From: Pseudomonas sp. SID14000
GTDB taxonomy: Bacteria; Pseudomonadota; Gammaproteobacteria; Pseudomonadales; Pseudomonadaceae
Direction of reading: 5' to 3'
NCBI RefSeq assembly: GCF_002165135.1
Contig: NZ_NFZQ01000004.1
Coordinates: 186,001 to 250,000, forward strand
DNA: 64,000 nt
Numbering within the stretch: position 1 is the stretch's first letter; every line of letters begins with the position of its first letter. A model generated the notes under the pieces. That model was given only the letters and a program-made list of their open reading frames with translations. It was not told the origin of the DNA and searched no databases. A program made the translations under genes and the position numbers. Below, one piece after another: positions 1 through 7,702 of the stretch.

Positions 1-966
1 GATGATCGTCGAGTTGGGGCGGTCTTCCTTGGCAAAGCTCTTCAGGGCCGGGATCTGCTTGTCCAGGCTGTGGGTCAGGATCAGGCTGCCCAGGTATGGA
101 ACCTCGATATTGTAGCGAGTGGTTTCAGCGGCCATGTCCGGCAGGCCGAACAGCACCAGTGGCGAGGCTTCACCCGGCTTGTTTTCCCAGTGCCCCTCGA
201 TGGCAGCGATCTTCGCCGGCTGGTGCTCCAGGGTGTTCAGGCCATGGGCGTCACCAACCACCACCTGCACGGGCGTGGCGATAAGCACCATCCACATGGC
301 CATCGACAGCATCTTGCGCACCTGCGGGGTGTCGTGCCCACGCAGCAGATGCCAGGCAGCCGAAGCACCGACGAAGAACGCGGTGGACAGGAACGCAGCC
401 AGCGCCATGTGCGCCAGCCGATAAGGGAACGACGGGTTGAAGACAATCTTGAACCAGTCCAGTGGCACCACGCGGCCATCGACTATCTCGATGCCCTGTG
501 GCGTCTGCATCCAGCTGTTTGAAGAGAGGATCCAGAACATCGAGATAAGCGTGCCTATGGCTACCATGATCGTGGCGAAAAAGTGCAGCTTGCGCCCTAC
601 CCGCCCCCAGCCGAACAGCATCACCCCCAGGAAGCCCGCTTCGAGGAAGAACGCGGTCAGCACCTCGTAGGTGAGCAAAGGGCCGGTCACGCTACCGGCA
701 AAATCGGAGAAACGCGCCCAGTTGGTCCCGAACTCGTAGGCCATCACCAGGCCCGACACCACGCCCATGCCGAAGTTGACGGCGAAGATCTTCGACCAGA
801 ATTTGTACAGGTCCTTGTAGACCGGGTTGCCGGTTTTCAGCCAGCAGCCTTCGAGCACGGCCAGGAAGCTGGCCAGGCCAATGGTGATGGCCGGGAAAAT
901 GATGTGGAACGAGACCGTGAAGGCGAACTGAAGCCGCGCCAGGTCCAGTGCACTCAGATTCGACAT
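1..966 (-). CDS. cioA: Cytochrome bd-type (CIO) quinol oxidase subunit I, partial
   Basis: This is the N-terminal 322 residues of subunit I of a bd-type terminal oxidase, an inner-membrane enzyme that oxidises ubiquinol and reduces oxygen to water. The start ATG is the complement of 964-966 and the frame stays open to the left edge, so the C-terminal third is outside the window. The protein begins MSNLSALDLARLQFAFTVSF, with the conserved haem-ligand His of FHIIFP soon after, followed by the GCWLKTGNP and GWGRVGRK segments and several hydrophobic helices. Subunit II should lie downstream, off the window. The cyanide-insensitive (CioA) subtype is the usual Pseudomonas form; that assignment is inferred, since the Q-loop is only partly visible. 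Confidence 0.9.
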   Translation of the reverse strand, partial: MSNLSALDLARLQFAFTVSFHIIFPAITIGLASFLAVLEGCWLKTGNPVYKDLYKFWSKIFAVNFGMGVVSGLVMAYEFGTNWARFSDFAGSVTGPLLTYEVLTAFFLEAGFLGVMLFGWGRVGRKLHFFATIMVAIGTLISMFWILSSNSWMQTPQGIEIVDGRVVPLDWFKIVFNPSFPYRLAHMALAAFLSTAFFVGASAAWHLLRGHDTPQVRKMLSMAMWMVLIATPVQVVVGDAHGLNTLEHQPAKIAAIEGHWENKPGEASPLVLFGLPDMAAETTRYNIEVPYLGSLILTHSLDKQIPALKSFAKEDRPNSTII

Positions 967-1065
967 GACAATATCCTTGTGGACAGGCAGGCCCCTGCCC
1001 GGGCGGCAGCCACGGAGGGGCCGCACGCCCGCGGGCCTGCAGTCGGTAGATGAAGAAAGTGAGGG

Positions 1066-3390
1066 TTATTCGGCGACGGCGTGGATCAGAGCATCCGGCT
1101 GTGCGCGCTCAAGGCGTATGGCGACAAACTTCGACGTGGGCGTGAAGGTCTCGTCGCCGTAGCTTTCCAGAGGAACCAGCGGGTTGGTCTCCGGGTAATA
1201 GGCGGCCGCCTGGCCTGCGGGAATGTCGTAGGCCACCAGTGTGAAGCCGCTGACCCGTCGCTCCAGCCCGTCCTCCCACAGCGACACCATGTCCACCTTG
1301 TCACCGGGCGCGAAGCCTAACCGGTGGATGTCGGCCTCGTTGGCGAAAACCACTTCACGCAGGCCGAACACACCACGGTAGCGATCGTCCAGACCGTACA
1401 GGGTCGTGTTGTACTGATCGTGCGAACGCAGGGTCTGCAGGATCAGGTCAGGTTTGTCGCCACGTGCCAGCACCGCTTCATTGACCAACTGTGCCGGCAA
1501 CCGGGTGGCAGTGAACTGCGCCTTGCCGCTGGGGGTGTTCCACTCGCGTTCGGCTGCGGCGTTGCCCAGGTAGAAGCCACCCGGATGTTGCAGGCGTGCA
1601 TTGAAGTCGGTAAAGCCGGGGATAGTGTCAGCGATCAGGTCGCGGATGCGCGCGTAATCAGCCACCACCCACTCCCAGTCGATCGGCCGGTCACCCAGAG
1701 TGGCCTTGGCCATGCCGGCGATGATCGCAGGCTCGGAACGCAGCAACGGCGAGCGCGGTTTCAACTGGCCATGGGAGATATGCACCATGCTGAAGGTGTC
1801 TTCAACGGTGATGCCTTGCGGGCCTTCGGCCTGGACATCGATCTCGGTACGGCCCAGGCAAGGCAGGATCAACGCATCTCGTCCAGTGACCAGGTGCGAA
1901 CGGTTAAGCTTGGTGGCGATGTGCACGGTCAGCTCGCAATTGCGCAACGCCGCGTGGGTCCGCGGGGTGTCCGGGGTGGCCTGGGCGAAGTTGCCGCCCA
2001 AGGCGATGAACACCTTGGTACGGTGGTCCTCCATCGCCTGAATCGCCAGCACGGCGTTGTGCCCGTGACCACGTGGCACATCAATGCCGAAACGGCGTTG
2101 CAGGTTGTCGAGCAGCCAGGTCGGCGGTTTTTCATCGATGCCCATGGTACGGTCACCCTGTACGTTGCTATGGCCACGTACCGGCGACAGACCGGCGCCC
2201 GGGCGACCGACGTTGCCACGCAACAATTGCAGGTTGACGATTTCCTGCACGGTCGGCACCGAGTGCCGGTGCTGGGTCACACCCATGGCCCAGCACATGA
2301 TCACCCGTTCGGCCTTGCGATACATGCGCGCCGCCAGCTCGATCTCTGCCTTGCTCAGGCCCGACTGCTCGACGATGTGATCCCACGAGGTGGCATCGAC
2401 CTGCGCCAGGTAGTCTTCCATGCCGTCGGTATGAGCCTTGATGAAGGCATGGTCGAACACCGGCGGCATGCCATTGGCCTGGGCCTCGCGCTCCCACTGC
2501 AGAAGAAACTTGGCCATGCCACGCAGCACTGCCATGTCACCGCCCAGAGCCGGGCGGAAGTAAGCGGTGTTGGTCGGCTCGGAGCCGTTGCTGAGCATCT
2601 CGAAAGGGTGCTGCGGGTGCTGGAAGCGCTCCAGGCCACGCTCCTTCAGCGGATTGAAACACACCACCTGGGCGCCACGCTCCACGGCCTCTCGCAGCGG
2701 TTCGAGCATGCGCGGGTGGTTGGTACCGGGGTTCTGGCCAATGACGAAGATCGCGTCGGCTTCCTCAAGATCATGGAAAACCACGGTGCCCTTGCCCACG
2801 CCCAGGGTACTGGACATGCCCAGGCCGCTGGCCTCGTGACACATGTTCGAGCAGTCGGGGAAGTTGTTGGTGCCGAAGGTACGCACGAACAGCTGATACA
2901 GGTAAGCCGCCTCGTTGCTGGCGCGGCCCGACGTGTAGAAGTCGGCCTGATCGGGCGACTCGAGGCTGTTCAGGTGCTTGGCGATGAGTGCAAAGGCCTC
3001 ATCCCAGCTTATTTCCACGTAGTGGTCGGTAGAGGCGTCGTAACGCATGGGGTGGGTCAGGCGGCCCTGATACTCGAGCCAGTAATCGCTCTGCTCGAGC
3101 AAGGCGCTCACGCTGTAACGGGCGAAGAAGTCGGGGTCGACCGAGCGGCCGGTGGCCTCCCAATTGACCGCCTTGGCGCCGTTCTCACAGAACTTGACCA
3201 TGCCGCTCTCGGGCGACTCACCCCAGGCGCAGCCGGGGCAGTCGAAACCACTGTCCTGGTTGGTCTTGAGCATCATGCGGATGTTCTTGACGGCGTTCTC
3301 GCTGCCCAGCCAGGCCTTGGTCACGCTCTTCAGTGCACCCCAGCCGGCAGCCGGGCCATTATAACTTTTGATATGTTCTTCTTCGTTCAT
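1066..3390 (-). CDS. FdhF/YdeP-family molybdopterin oxidoreductase
   Basis: A 774-residue protein of the YdeP/FdhF-like group, related to the formate dehydrogenase alpha subunit and predicted to bind bis-MGD. The N-terminus carries FDCPGCAWG (Cys51, Cys54), the shortened iron-sulfur motif of this group. Molybdopterin-domain signatures follow, such as GQNPGTNHPRM, RGNVGRPGAG, SNVQGDRTMG and FIALGGNFAQ. The start at 3390 (MNEEEHIKSYNG) is preferred over an upstream codon because homologues begin near there. YdeP in E. coli is linked to acid resistance, but its substrate is not known. The neighbouring moa/moe genes fit its cofactor need, although that locus is damaged. Confidence 0.85.
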   Translation of the reverse strand: MNEEEHIKSYNGPAAGWGALKSVTKAWLGSENAVKNIRMMLKTNQDSGFDCPGCAWGESPESGMVKFCENGAKAVNWEATGRSVDPDFFARYSVSALLEQSDYWLEYQGRLTHPMRYDASTDHYVEISWDEAFALIAKHLNSLESPDQADFYTSGRASNEAAYLYQLFVRTFGTNNFPDCSNMCHEASGLGMSSTLGVGKGTVVFHDLEEADAIFVIGQNPGTNHPRMLEPLREAVERGAQVVCFNPLKERGLERFQHPQHPFEMLSNGSEPTNTAYFRPALGGDMAVLRGMAKFLLQWEREAQANGMPPVFDHAFIKAHTDGMEDYLAQVDATSWDHIVEQSGLSKAEIELAARMYRKAERVIMCWAMGVTQHRHSVPTVQEIVNLQLLRGNVGRPGAGLSPVRGHSNVQGDRTMGIDEKPPTWLLDNLQRRFGIDVPRGHGHNAVLAIQAMEDHRTKVFIALGGNFAQATPDTPRTHAALRNCELTVHIATKLNRSHLVTGRDALILPCLGRTEIDVQAEGPQGITVEDTFSMVHISHGQLKPRSPLLRSEPAIIAGMAKATLGDRPIDWEWVVADYARIRDLIADTIPGFTDFNARLQHPGGFYLGNAAAEREWNTPSGKAQFTATRLPAQLVNEAVLARGDKPDLILQTLRSHDQYNTTLYGLDDRYRGVFGLREVVFANEADIHRLGFAPGDKVDMVSLWEDGLERRVSGFTLVAYDIPAGQAAAYYPETNPLVPLESYGDETFTPTSKFVAIRLERAQPDALIHAVAE

Positions 3391-3527
3391 CAGGGTCACC
3401 CTTGATCGCGACAGGCAAATTAACATGCTCGAAGTTTGACGTCATTTGATCCATCAACTTCGACACTGCTGACACGTACAGGCTATTTTTTGCGACGCAC
3501 TATCGTCAAATCAAAAGTAATTAAGAC

Positions 3528-3575
3528 TTCATCAGTATTCTCTATCACCCAGTCATGATAGAGAACACTGATGAA
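3528..3575. repeat. Long imperfect palindrome, possible terminator or operator
   Basis: Two 20-base arms (3528-3547 and 3556-3575) are reverse complements with a single mismatch and an 8-base loop. The element sits in the AT-rich gap between the truncated moeA and the oxidoreductase gene. On the minus strand the bases after the stem are moderately T-rich, so it may end moaB-moeA transcription. It could equally be a protein-binding site or a relic of a mobile element. Confidence 0.5.
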
Positions 3576-3730
3576 CTGGTAACTAAATATGATTGGACGC
3601 TGTTACCTGCAGTTTTTAAGCTGCTGTCGCGCTGAACTTCGAATACTGCCGCTTTTGCCTCTGGACGCCATCGTACGCATCATCGAAGGCGACGTGCTCG
3701 GCGCCCTGGGCTGCCTCGAGGTGCCGCTTT

Positions 3731-3928
3731 TCACCCCGTCGAGATGGCGTAGCCATCCATGACGCTGTTGGCCCAAGGTGGCAAGTCGATAGCCGCGCGC
3801 AGGTCCTGGGCCAGCACGCGTCCATCGGCGTGGCGCAGCGAGACCTGCTCACACGCGGTCAACGGCGTCGCCCTGGCCATCGCCAAGAGCTGGCGCAACG
3901 CTTCATCGACCGCCATCAATGCGCTCAC
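3731..3928 (-). pseudogene. moeA: Truncated moeA (molybdopterin molybdenumtransferase) remnant
   Basis: The frame starting at the GTG that overlaps the moaB stop (GTGA, 3925-3928) encodes a clear MoeA N-terminus: MAVDEALRQLLAMA, then LPPWANSVMDGYAIS, which is the conserved MDGYA motif. It then runs into a stop after 65 codons, whereas MoeA is normally about 400 residues. The Mo-binding and GTP-like domains are absent. The 300 bases beyond the stop (3430-3730) hold no MoeA sequence that I can recognise, so this looks like a large internal deletion. Any functional MoeA must come from elsewhere in the genome. Confidence 0.8.
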
Positions 3929-4464
3929 GAGCGTGTCCCGCACGGGTTGGCCACCTTCAGGTGGGGCACGAAGTTGCACGGGCGATGCCGGGCGTCCAGT
4001 TGCTCGACAAGGATGCCCTCCCAGGCGGTACGGCAGGCACCGGTGGAGCCCGGCAGACAGCACACCAGGGTGCCGTTGGCCAGGCCCGCCAAGGCACGGC
4101 TCTGCACCGTGGAGGTGCCTATATCGAGGATCGACAGGGCGCGGAACAACTCGCCGAAGCCATCGATGTGCTTATCCAGCAGGCAGTTGACCGCCTCCGG
4201 GGTGCTGTCGCGCCCGGTAAAGCCAGTGCCACCAGTGATCAACACCACTTGTACGCCATCATCGGCGATCCAGCCGGCGACCTGCGCGCGGATCTTGTAC
4301 AGGTCGTCCTTGAGCAACACCCTGGCCACAAGGCGATGCCCCATGTCCACCGCGCGACTGGCCAGCAGCACGCCGGAAGTATCGGTTTCGAACGTACGGG
4401 TATCGCTGACCGTCAGCACGGCAATATTCAGCGGAACGAACACGGCATCGGGCTTGGCACTCAT
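3925..4464 (-). CDS. moaB: Molybdenum cofactor biosynthesis protein MoaB
   Basis: A 179-residue member of the MoaB/Mog family, which adenylylates molybdopterin before metal insertion. The N-terminal half has the NIAVLTVSDTRTFETDTSG segment and the core has LITGGTGFTGRDSTPEAV, the conserved nucleotide-binding GGTG motif. The C-terminus reads LVCCLPGSTGACRTAWEG, typical of the family. The stop overlaps the start of the moeA remnant, as in a translationally coupled moaB-moeA pair. Its length matches the family, so this gene appears intact although both neighbours in the locus are broken. Confidence 0.9.
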   Translation of the reverse strand: MSAKPDAVFVPLNIAVLTVSDTRTFETDTSGVLLASRAVDMGHRLVARVLLKDDLYKIRAQVAGWIADDGVQVVLITGGTGFTGRDSTPEAVNCLLDKHIDGFGELFRALSILDIGTSTVQSRALAGLANGTLVCCLPGSTGACRTAWEGILVEQLDARHRPCNFVPHLKVANPCGTRS

Positions 4465-4730
4465 ATTCTGGCACTCTGATAATTCGACAATACGCCCGGG
4501 AAACTAGAGCGCCACCGACAACGTGTCCAATCGATAATACCCAACACATAATAAGCGGCCTCTATCAGATTTCTTCATCGACCCGCTCTATCACTTCTTC
4601 GTTATTTCTCATTGGACGATATTTAAACTTCATTTTATTTTTCGCTGCCTTGAAGCCTGGCCGCGTTCACCTGTTCAAGTGCCATGCCTCGATGATTTCG
4701 TATTTTCAATCCCGATCGGCAAGGCGCCCC

Positions 4731-5148
4731 ATGGATATCAAACAACTCAAGTTCCTGATTGCCCAGGACCAGACCCGGCATTTCGGTCAGGCCGCTGCCT
4801 TGTGCCATATCACCCAGCCGACTCTGTCCATGCGCCTGCGCAACCTGGAAGATTCACTGGGCCTGATGCTGGTCAACCGTGGCCAGCGTTTCGAGGGTTT
4901 CACCGAGGCTGGCGAGCGGATCCTCGCCTGGACCCGCACCCTTCTGGCCGCCTACGACGGGCTGCAGGCCGAAGCTGCCAACTGCCGTGGGCGCATTGTC
5001 GGCAGCCTGCGCATTGGTATGGTGCCGCTGTCAGGGTTCAACGTGATGGACCTGCTCAAACCGCTGATCAGCCGCTACCCGCAACTGCAGGTGCAGCTGT
5101 CGTCGCCGAGCTCGGAACAGGTCACCGACGGGCTGAGCCGCAACCAGC
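4731..5148 (+). pseudogene. Truncated LysR-family regulator (5' part)
   Basis: The N-terminal 139 codons encode a LysR winged helix-turn-helix (MDIKQLKFLIAQDQTRHFG, then HITQPTLSMRLRNLEDSLG) and the start of the effector domain (GSLRIGMVPL). The protein should be about 300 residues, but after EQVTDGLSRNQ the reading frame enters sequence derived from moaC. A deletion has evidently removed the 3' half of the regulator together with the 5' part of moaC. The joined frame continues to 5273. The divergent position against moaB suggests that it once controlled the Moco genes, but a LysR protein without its effector domain is unlikely to work normally. Confidence 0.75.
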
Positions 5149-5273
5149 GTGGCAGCCCTGCCCCTGAACGACATGTGCAAAGCGGCCGACCGCAGCTGCA
5201 GATCGACTGGCTACGCCTGCTGCGCAAGTCCGGCGGGCGCTCGGGCCTGTACCAGGCCGAGGTGGCGCCATGA
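5149..5273 (+). pseudogene. moaC: moaC 3' remnant with frameshift
   Basis: From 5149 one frame reads VAALPLNDMCKAADRS, the conserved MoaC motif around DMCKA. After about 5195 the MoaC reading moves to another frame, QIDWLRLLRKSGGRSGLYQA, and ends at TGA 5271-5273. The shift is explained by loss of one base in the Ser-Met-Gln stretch. The first two thirds of moaC are missing, replaced by the truncated LysR gene. MoaC makes cyclic pyranopterin monophosphate with MoaA; this copy cannot. The terminal ATGA overlap with moaD is preserved. Confidence 0.8.
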
Positions 5274-5521
5274 TCCGGGTGAACTACTTCGCCCGCTATC
5301 GCGAACTGCTCGGCAGCGAGGGCGAGACACTGCAATGGGAACCCGCGCTGGCCACCCTGCGCGACCTGCGTGAGCGCCTGGTTGGCCGTGGCGGTCCATG
5401 GATGCAAACCCTCGGCCAGGCCAACCTGATGTGCGCGCGCAACCAGGAACTGTGCACCCTGGACACACCATTGTGCGATGGTGATGACATCGCTTTCTTT
5501 CCACCAGTCACGGGGGGTTAG
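5270..5521 (+). CDS. moaD: Molybdopterin synthase small subunit MoaD
   Basis: An 83-residue ubiquitin-fold sulfur carrier that donates sulfur to precursor Z within molybdopterin synthase. It begins MIRVNYFARYRELLG and ends in DDIAFFPPVTGG, the diglycine tail that is thiocarboxylated and is diagnostic of MoaD. The start codon overlaps the moaC-remnant stop. Its partner MoaE is not in the window: the sequence after the stop is a GC-rich hairpin followed by the convergent chrA. Expression may be impaired by the upstream rearrangement. Confidence 0.9.
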   Translation: MIRVNYFARYRELLGSEGETLQWEPALATLRDLRERLVGRGGPWMQTLGQANLMCARNQELCTLDTPLCDGDDIAFFPPVTGG

Positions 5522-5530
5522 ACACCTGGG

Positions 5531-5547
5531 CCAGGCGGGCCGCCTGG
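5531..5547. terminator. Possible hairpin between convergent moaD and chrA
   Basis: A 7-bp GC stem (CCAGGCG/CGCCTGG) with a GGC loop lies between two convergent genes. No T-run follows on either strand, so its role as a terminator is only suggested by position. Confidence 0.3.
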
Positions 5548-5581
5548 CCTGGCGGTGCAGGCCCGGGCTACGACCGCACTA

Positions 5582-6952
5582 TCAACCTCGCAACATGTGG
5601 ACCGCCAGGCCGGCCAAGGCGCAGGTGAACAGTACCTGGATCACGCCACGCTTGAAGCGGAACAGGGCCACTGCGGCAGCGATGGCGATCAGTGCGCAAG
5701 GCCAGTCGAACGCCCCGCTGAAACCCTTTGGCCAGAGCACGTGGTAGCCGAAGAAGATGGCGAGGTTCAGGATTACGCCCACCACTGCGGCCGTGATCCC
5801 CGTCAGCGGTGCGGTGAACTTCATTTCGTTGTGGGTCGACTCCACCAACGGGCCACCGGCGAGGATGAACAGGAACGACGGCAAGAAGGTGAACCAGGTG
5901 ACGAGGCTCGCCGCGACTGCACCGGCAAGGAACGGGTTTTGCTCACCGAACATCGGATGCACGTAGCCACCGAGGAAGCCGACGAAGGCGACCACCATGA
6001 TCAATGGCCCTGGCGTGGTTTCTCCCAAGGCGAGGCCATCGATCATCTGGGTGGGTGACAGCCAACCGTAGTGCCCGACGGCGCCCTGGTAGACATAAGG
6101 CAGTACGGCGTAAGCGCCACCAAAGGTCAAAAGCGCGGCCTTGGTGAAGAACCAGCCCATTTGCGTCAAGGTGCCGTCCCAGCCAAACGTCAACGCCAGC
6201 AGCCCCATGGGCAACGTCCAGAGTACTGCGCCGATCAGGACCAGGCGCAGCAAATGCCCCACCCGAAAACGCGCATGCTCAGGCGTTGGTGTGTCATCGT
6301 CGATCACGGCCGGACCGTAACTGCTCCTGGCAGCCCCATGACCGCCACCGATCGCGAATTTGCCGGGCGCGAAGCGACCGCCCACATAGCCGACGATGCC
6401 GGCAACCAGCACGATCAGCGGGAACGGCACATTGAGGGCGAAGATGGCCACGAACGATGCTGCGGCCATGGCCCACAGCCAGCCGTTTTTCAGCGCGCGC
6501 GCGCCGATCCGGTGAGCCGCGTGAACGACGATCGCCGTGACTGCAGGCTTGATGCCATAGAAGATCCCCGCCACCACCGGGACCTCGCCAAAGGCAATAT
6601 AGACCCAGGACAAGCCAATCAGGATGAACAGCGAGGGCAACACGAACAGTACGCCGGCAATCACCCCACCCCAGGAGCGGTGCATGAGCCAACCGATGTA
6701 GGTGGCCAGCTGCTGTGCCTCGGGGCCTGGCAACACCATGCAGTAGTTCAGCGCATGCAGGAACCGCTTCTCGCTGATCCAACGCCGGCGCTCGACCAGT
6801 TCCTGGTGCATGATCGAGATCTGCCCGGCAGGCCCGCCAAAGCTGATGAAGCCCAGCTTGAGCCAGAACAGAAACGCTTCAAACAAGCCAATCGGCTGCC
6901 GGGCAGCTTGTGATTGAGGCTGTCCGCCTACTGCGGAGGTGGTATCAACCAT
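5582..6952 (-). CDS. chrA: Chromate transporter ChrA
   Basis: A 456-residue bidomain member of the CHR family, which exports chromate across the inner membrane and gives chromate resistance. Each half begins with the family signature: FLFWLKLGFISFGGPAGQI, with HALNYCMVLPGPEAQQLA, in the first, and FFTKAALLTFGGAYAVLPY, with GETTPGPLIMV, in the second. Many hydrophobic segments are visible. The start ATG overlaps the stop of the chrB remnant, so the two were once translationally coupled. With chrB broken, induction by chromate may be altered or lost. Confidence 0.95.
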   Translation of the reverse strand: MVDTTSAVGGQPQSQAARQPIGLFEAFLFWLKLGFISFGGPAGQISIMHQELVERRRWISEKRFLHALNYCMVLPGPEAQQLATYIGWLMHRSWGGVIAGVLFVLPSLFILIGLSWVYIAFGEVPVVAGIFYGIKPAVTAIVVHAAHRIGARALKNGWLWAMAAASFVAIFALNVPFPLIVLVAGIVGYVGGRFAPGKFAIGGGHGAARSSYGPAVIDDDTPTPEHARFRVGHLLRLVLIGAVLWTLPMGLLALTFGWDGTLTQMGWFFTKAALLTFGGAYAVLPYVYQGAVGHYGWLSPTQMIDGLALGETTPGPLIMVVAFVGFLGGYVHPMFGEQNPFLAGAVAASLVTWFTFLPSFLFILAGGPLVESTHNEMKFTAPLTGITAAVVGVILNLAIFFGYHVLWPKGFSGAFDWPCALIAIAAAVALFRFKRGVIQVLFTCALAGLAVHMLRG

Positions 6953-7280
6953 TTTGGACTTCCTCGCTTGCGAAAGCCGTCAGCAGGCCATCGATGACAA
7001 TTAACGACAGCGGCCAAGCGACTCAGGCCGGGCTGCTGAACAACAAAACGTTCGATGAAGGTTTCGAAACAGACGCGCTGCCGACATGACTGTACGTGGC
7101 ACCATCGAAGTCGAAGCCGAGCGCATCACCCGGGCAACCTTCAGGGCGGTCCAACCCGATGAATCGGGTGTCGGTATCGATAAAGCGAAGAATCAACCAG
7201 GCATATGCCAGCCCTGCAGCCTGCAATTTCTTCAATCAGCCTGGCGTACTCATTGCTCCGGTCGAACAGCCATACAGATT
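6945..7280 (-). pseudogene. chrB: Degenerate chrB (chromate-sensing regulator) remnant
   Basis: Reading from about 7280 down, one frame gives WLFDRSNEYARLIEEIA, resembling the ChrB N-terminal domain. A second frame gives AWLILRFIDTDTRFIGLDRP and LGFDFDGATYSHVG, the ChrB C-terminal domain pattern. A third gives RVCFETFIERFVVQQPGLSR, and another shift gives IDGLLTAFASEE before a TGA that overlaps the chrA start. So there is an internal deletion plus at least two frameshifts. Intact ChrB is about 300 residues and controls chrA. The assignment comes from fragment similarity recalled from memory. Confidence 0.65.
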
Positions 7281-7702
7281 ACTCAACATAAACATTTATT
7301 TTTCTACAGCAAGCGGAACCAACAGAAAATCAACACGTACGCACCGAGGCGAGCATGGGCTTGCTCCAATTCGGGCCAAATATTGCCGCTCGGTGCATGA
7401 CGCGCCTTTTTTTGAGGCACGCCTGCGGGCCGCTCCAGTGCGCTGCGCGCGGCGCAGTCGTTGAATGCGGCAATAAACCCTCACAGTTTCAATGCCTTAC
7501 CGCCCCATGGTTGCCATTCCGGAGCTACGCCGGGCTTTCGGCACCTTCATTGCAACGGCCTCTTGCGTGCACAACGCACCAGCAATTGATTGGATTCGAG
7601 GTTCACCGCAGACACAGCACCCACCGACCCCAGCAAGGCCGCACCCTGAAGCACGTAGAAGAACCGCAATGAAGCTGCCGGCAACGGTGGCAAGGAGTGG
7701 GT
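7281..7702. other. Intergenic region upstream of the Anbu operon
   Basis: About 420 bases with no convincing gene. The short frames here have no family resemblance and no good ribosome site. The promoter of the downstream operon must lie here; I could not assign -35/-10 boxes. The ribosome site AAGGAG at 7692-7697 is strong and sets the next gene's start at ATG 7703. Confidence 0.5.

Noticed and set aside
1324..3405. 693-codon plus-strand open frame
   Set aside because: It is antisense to the YdeP-like oxidoreductase gene, whose protein has clear motifs. The plus frame is a codon-bias shadow common in GC-rich Pseudomonas DNA.
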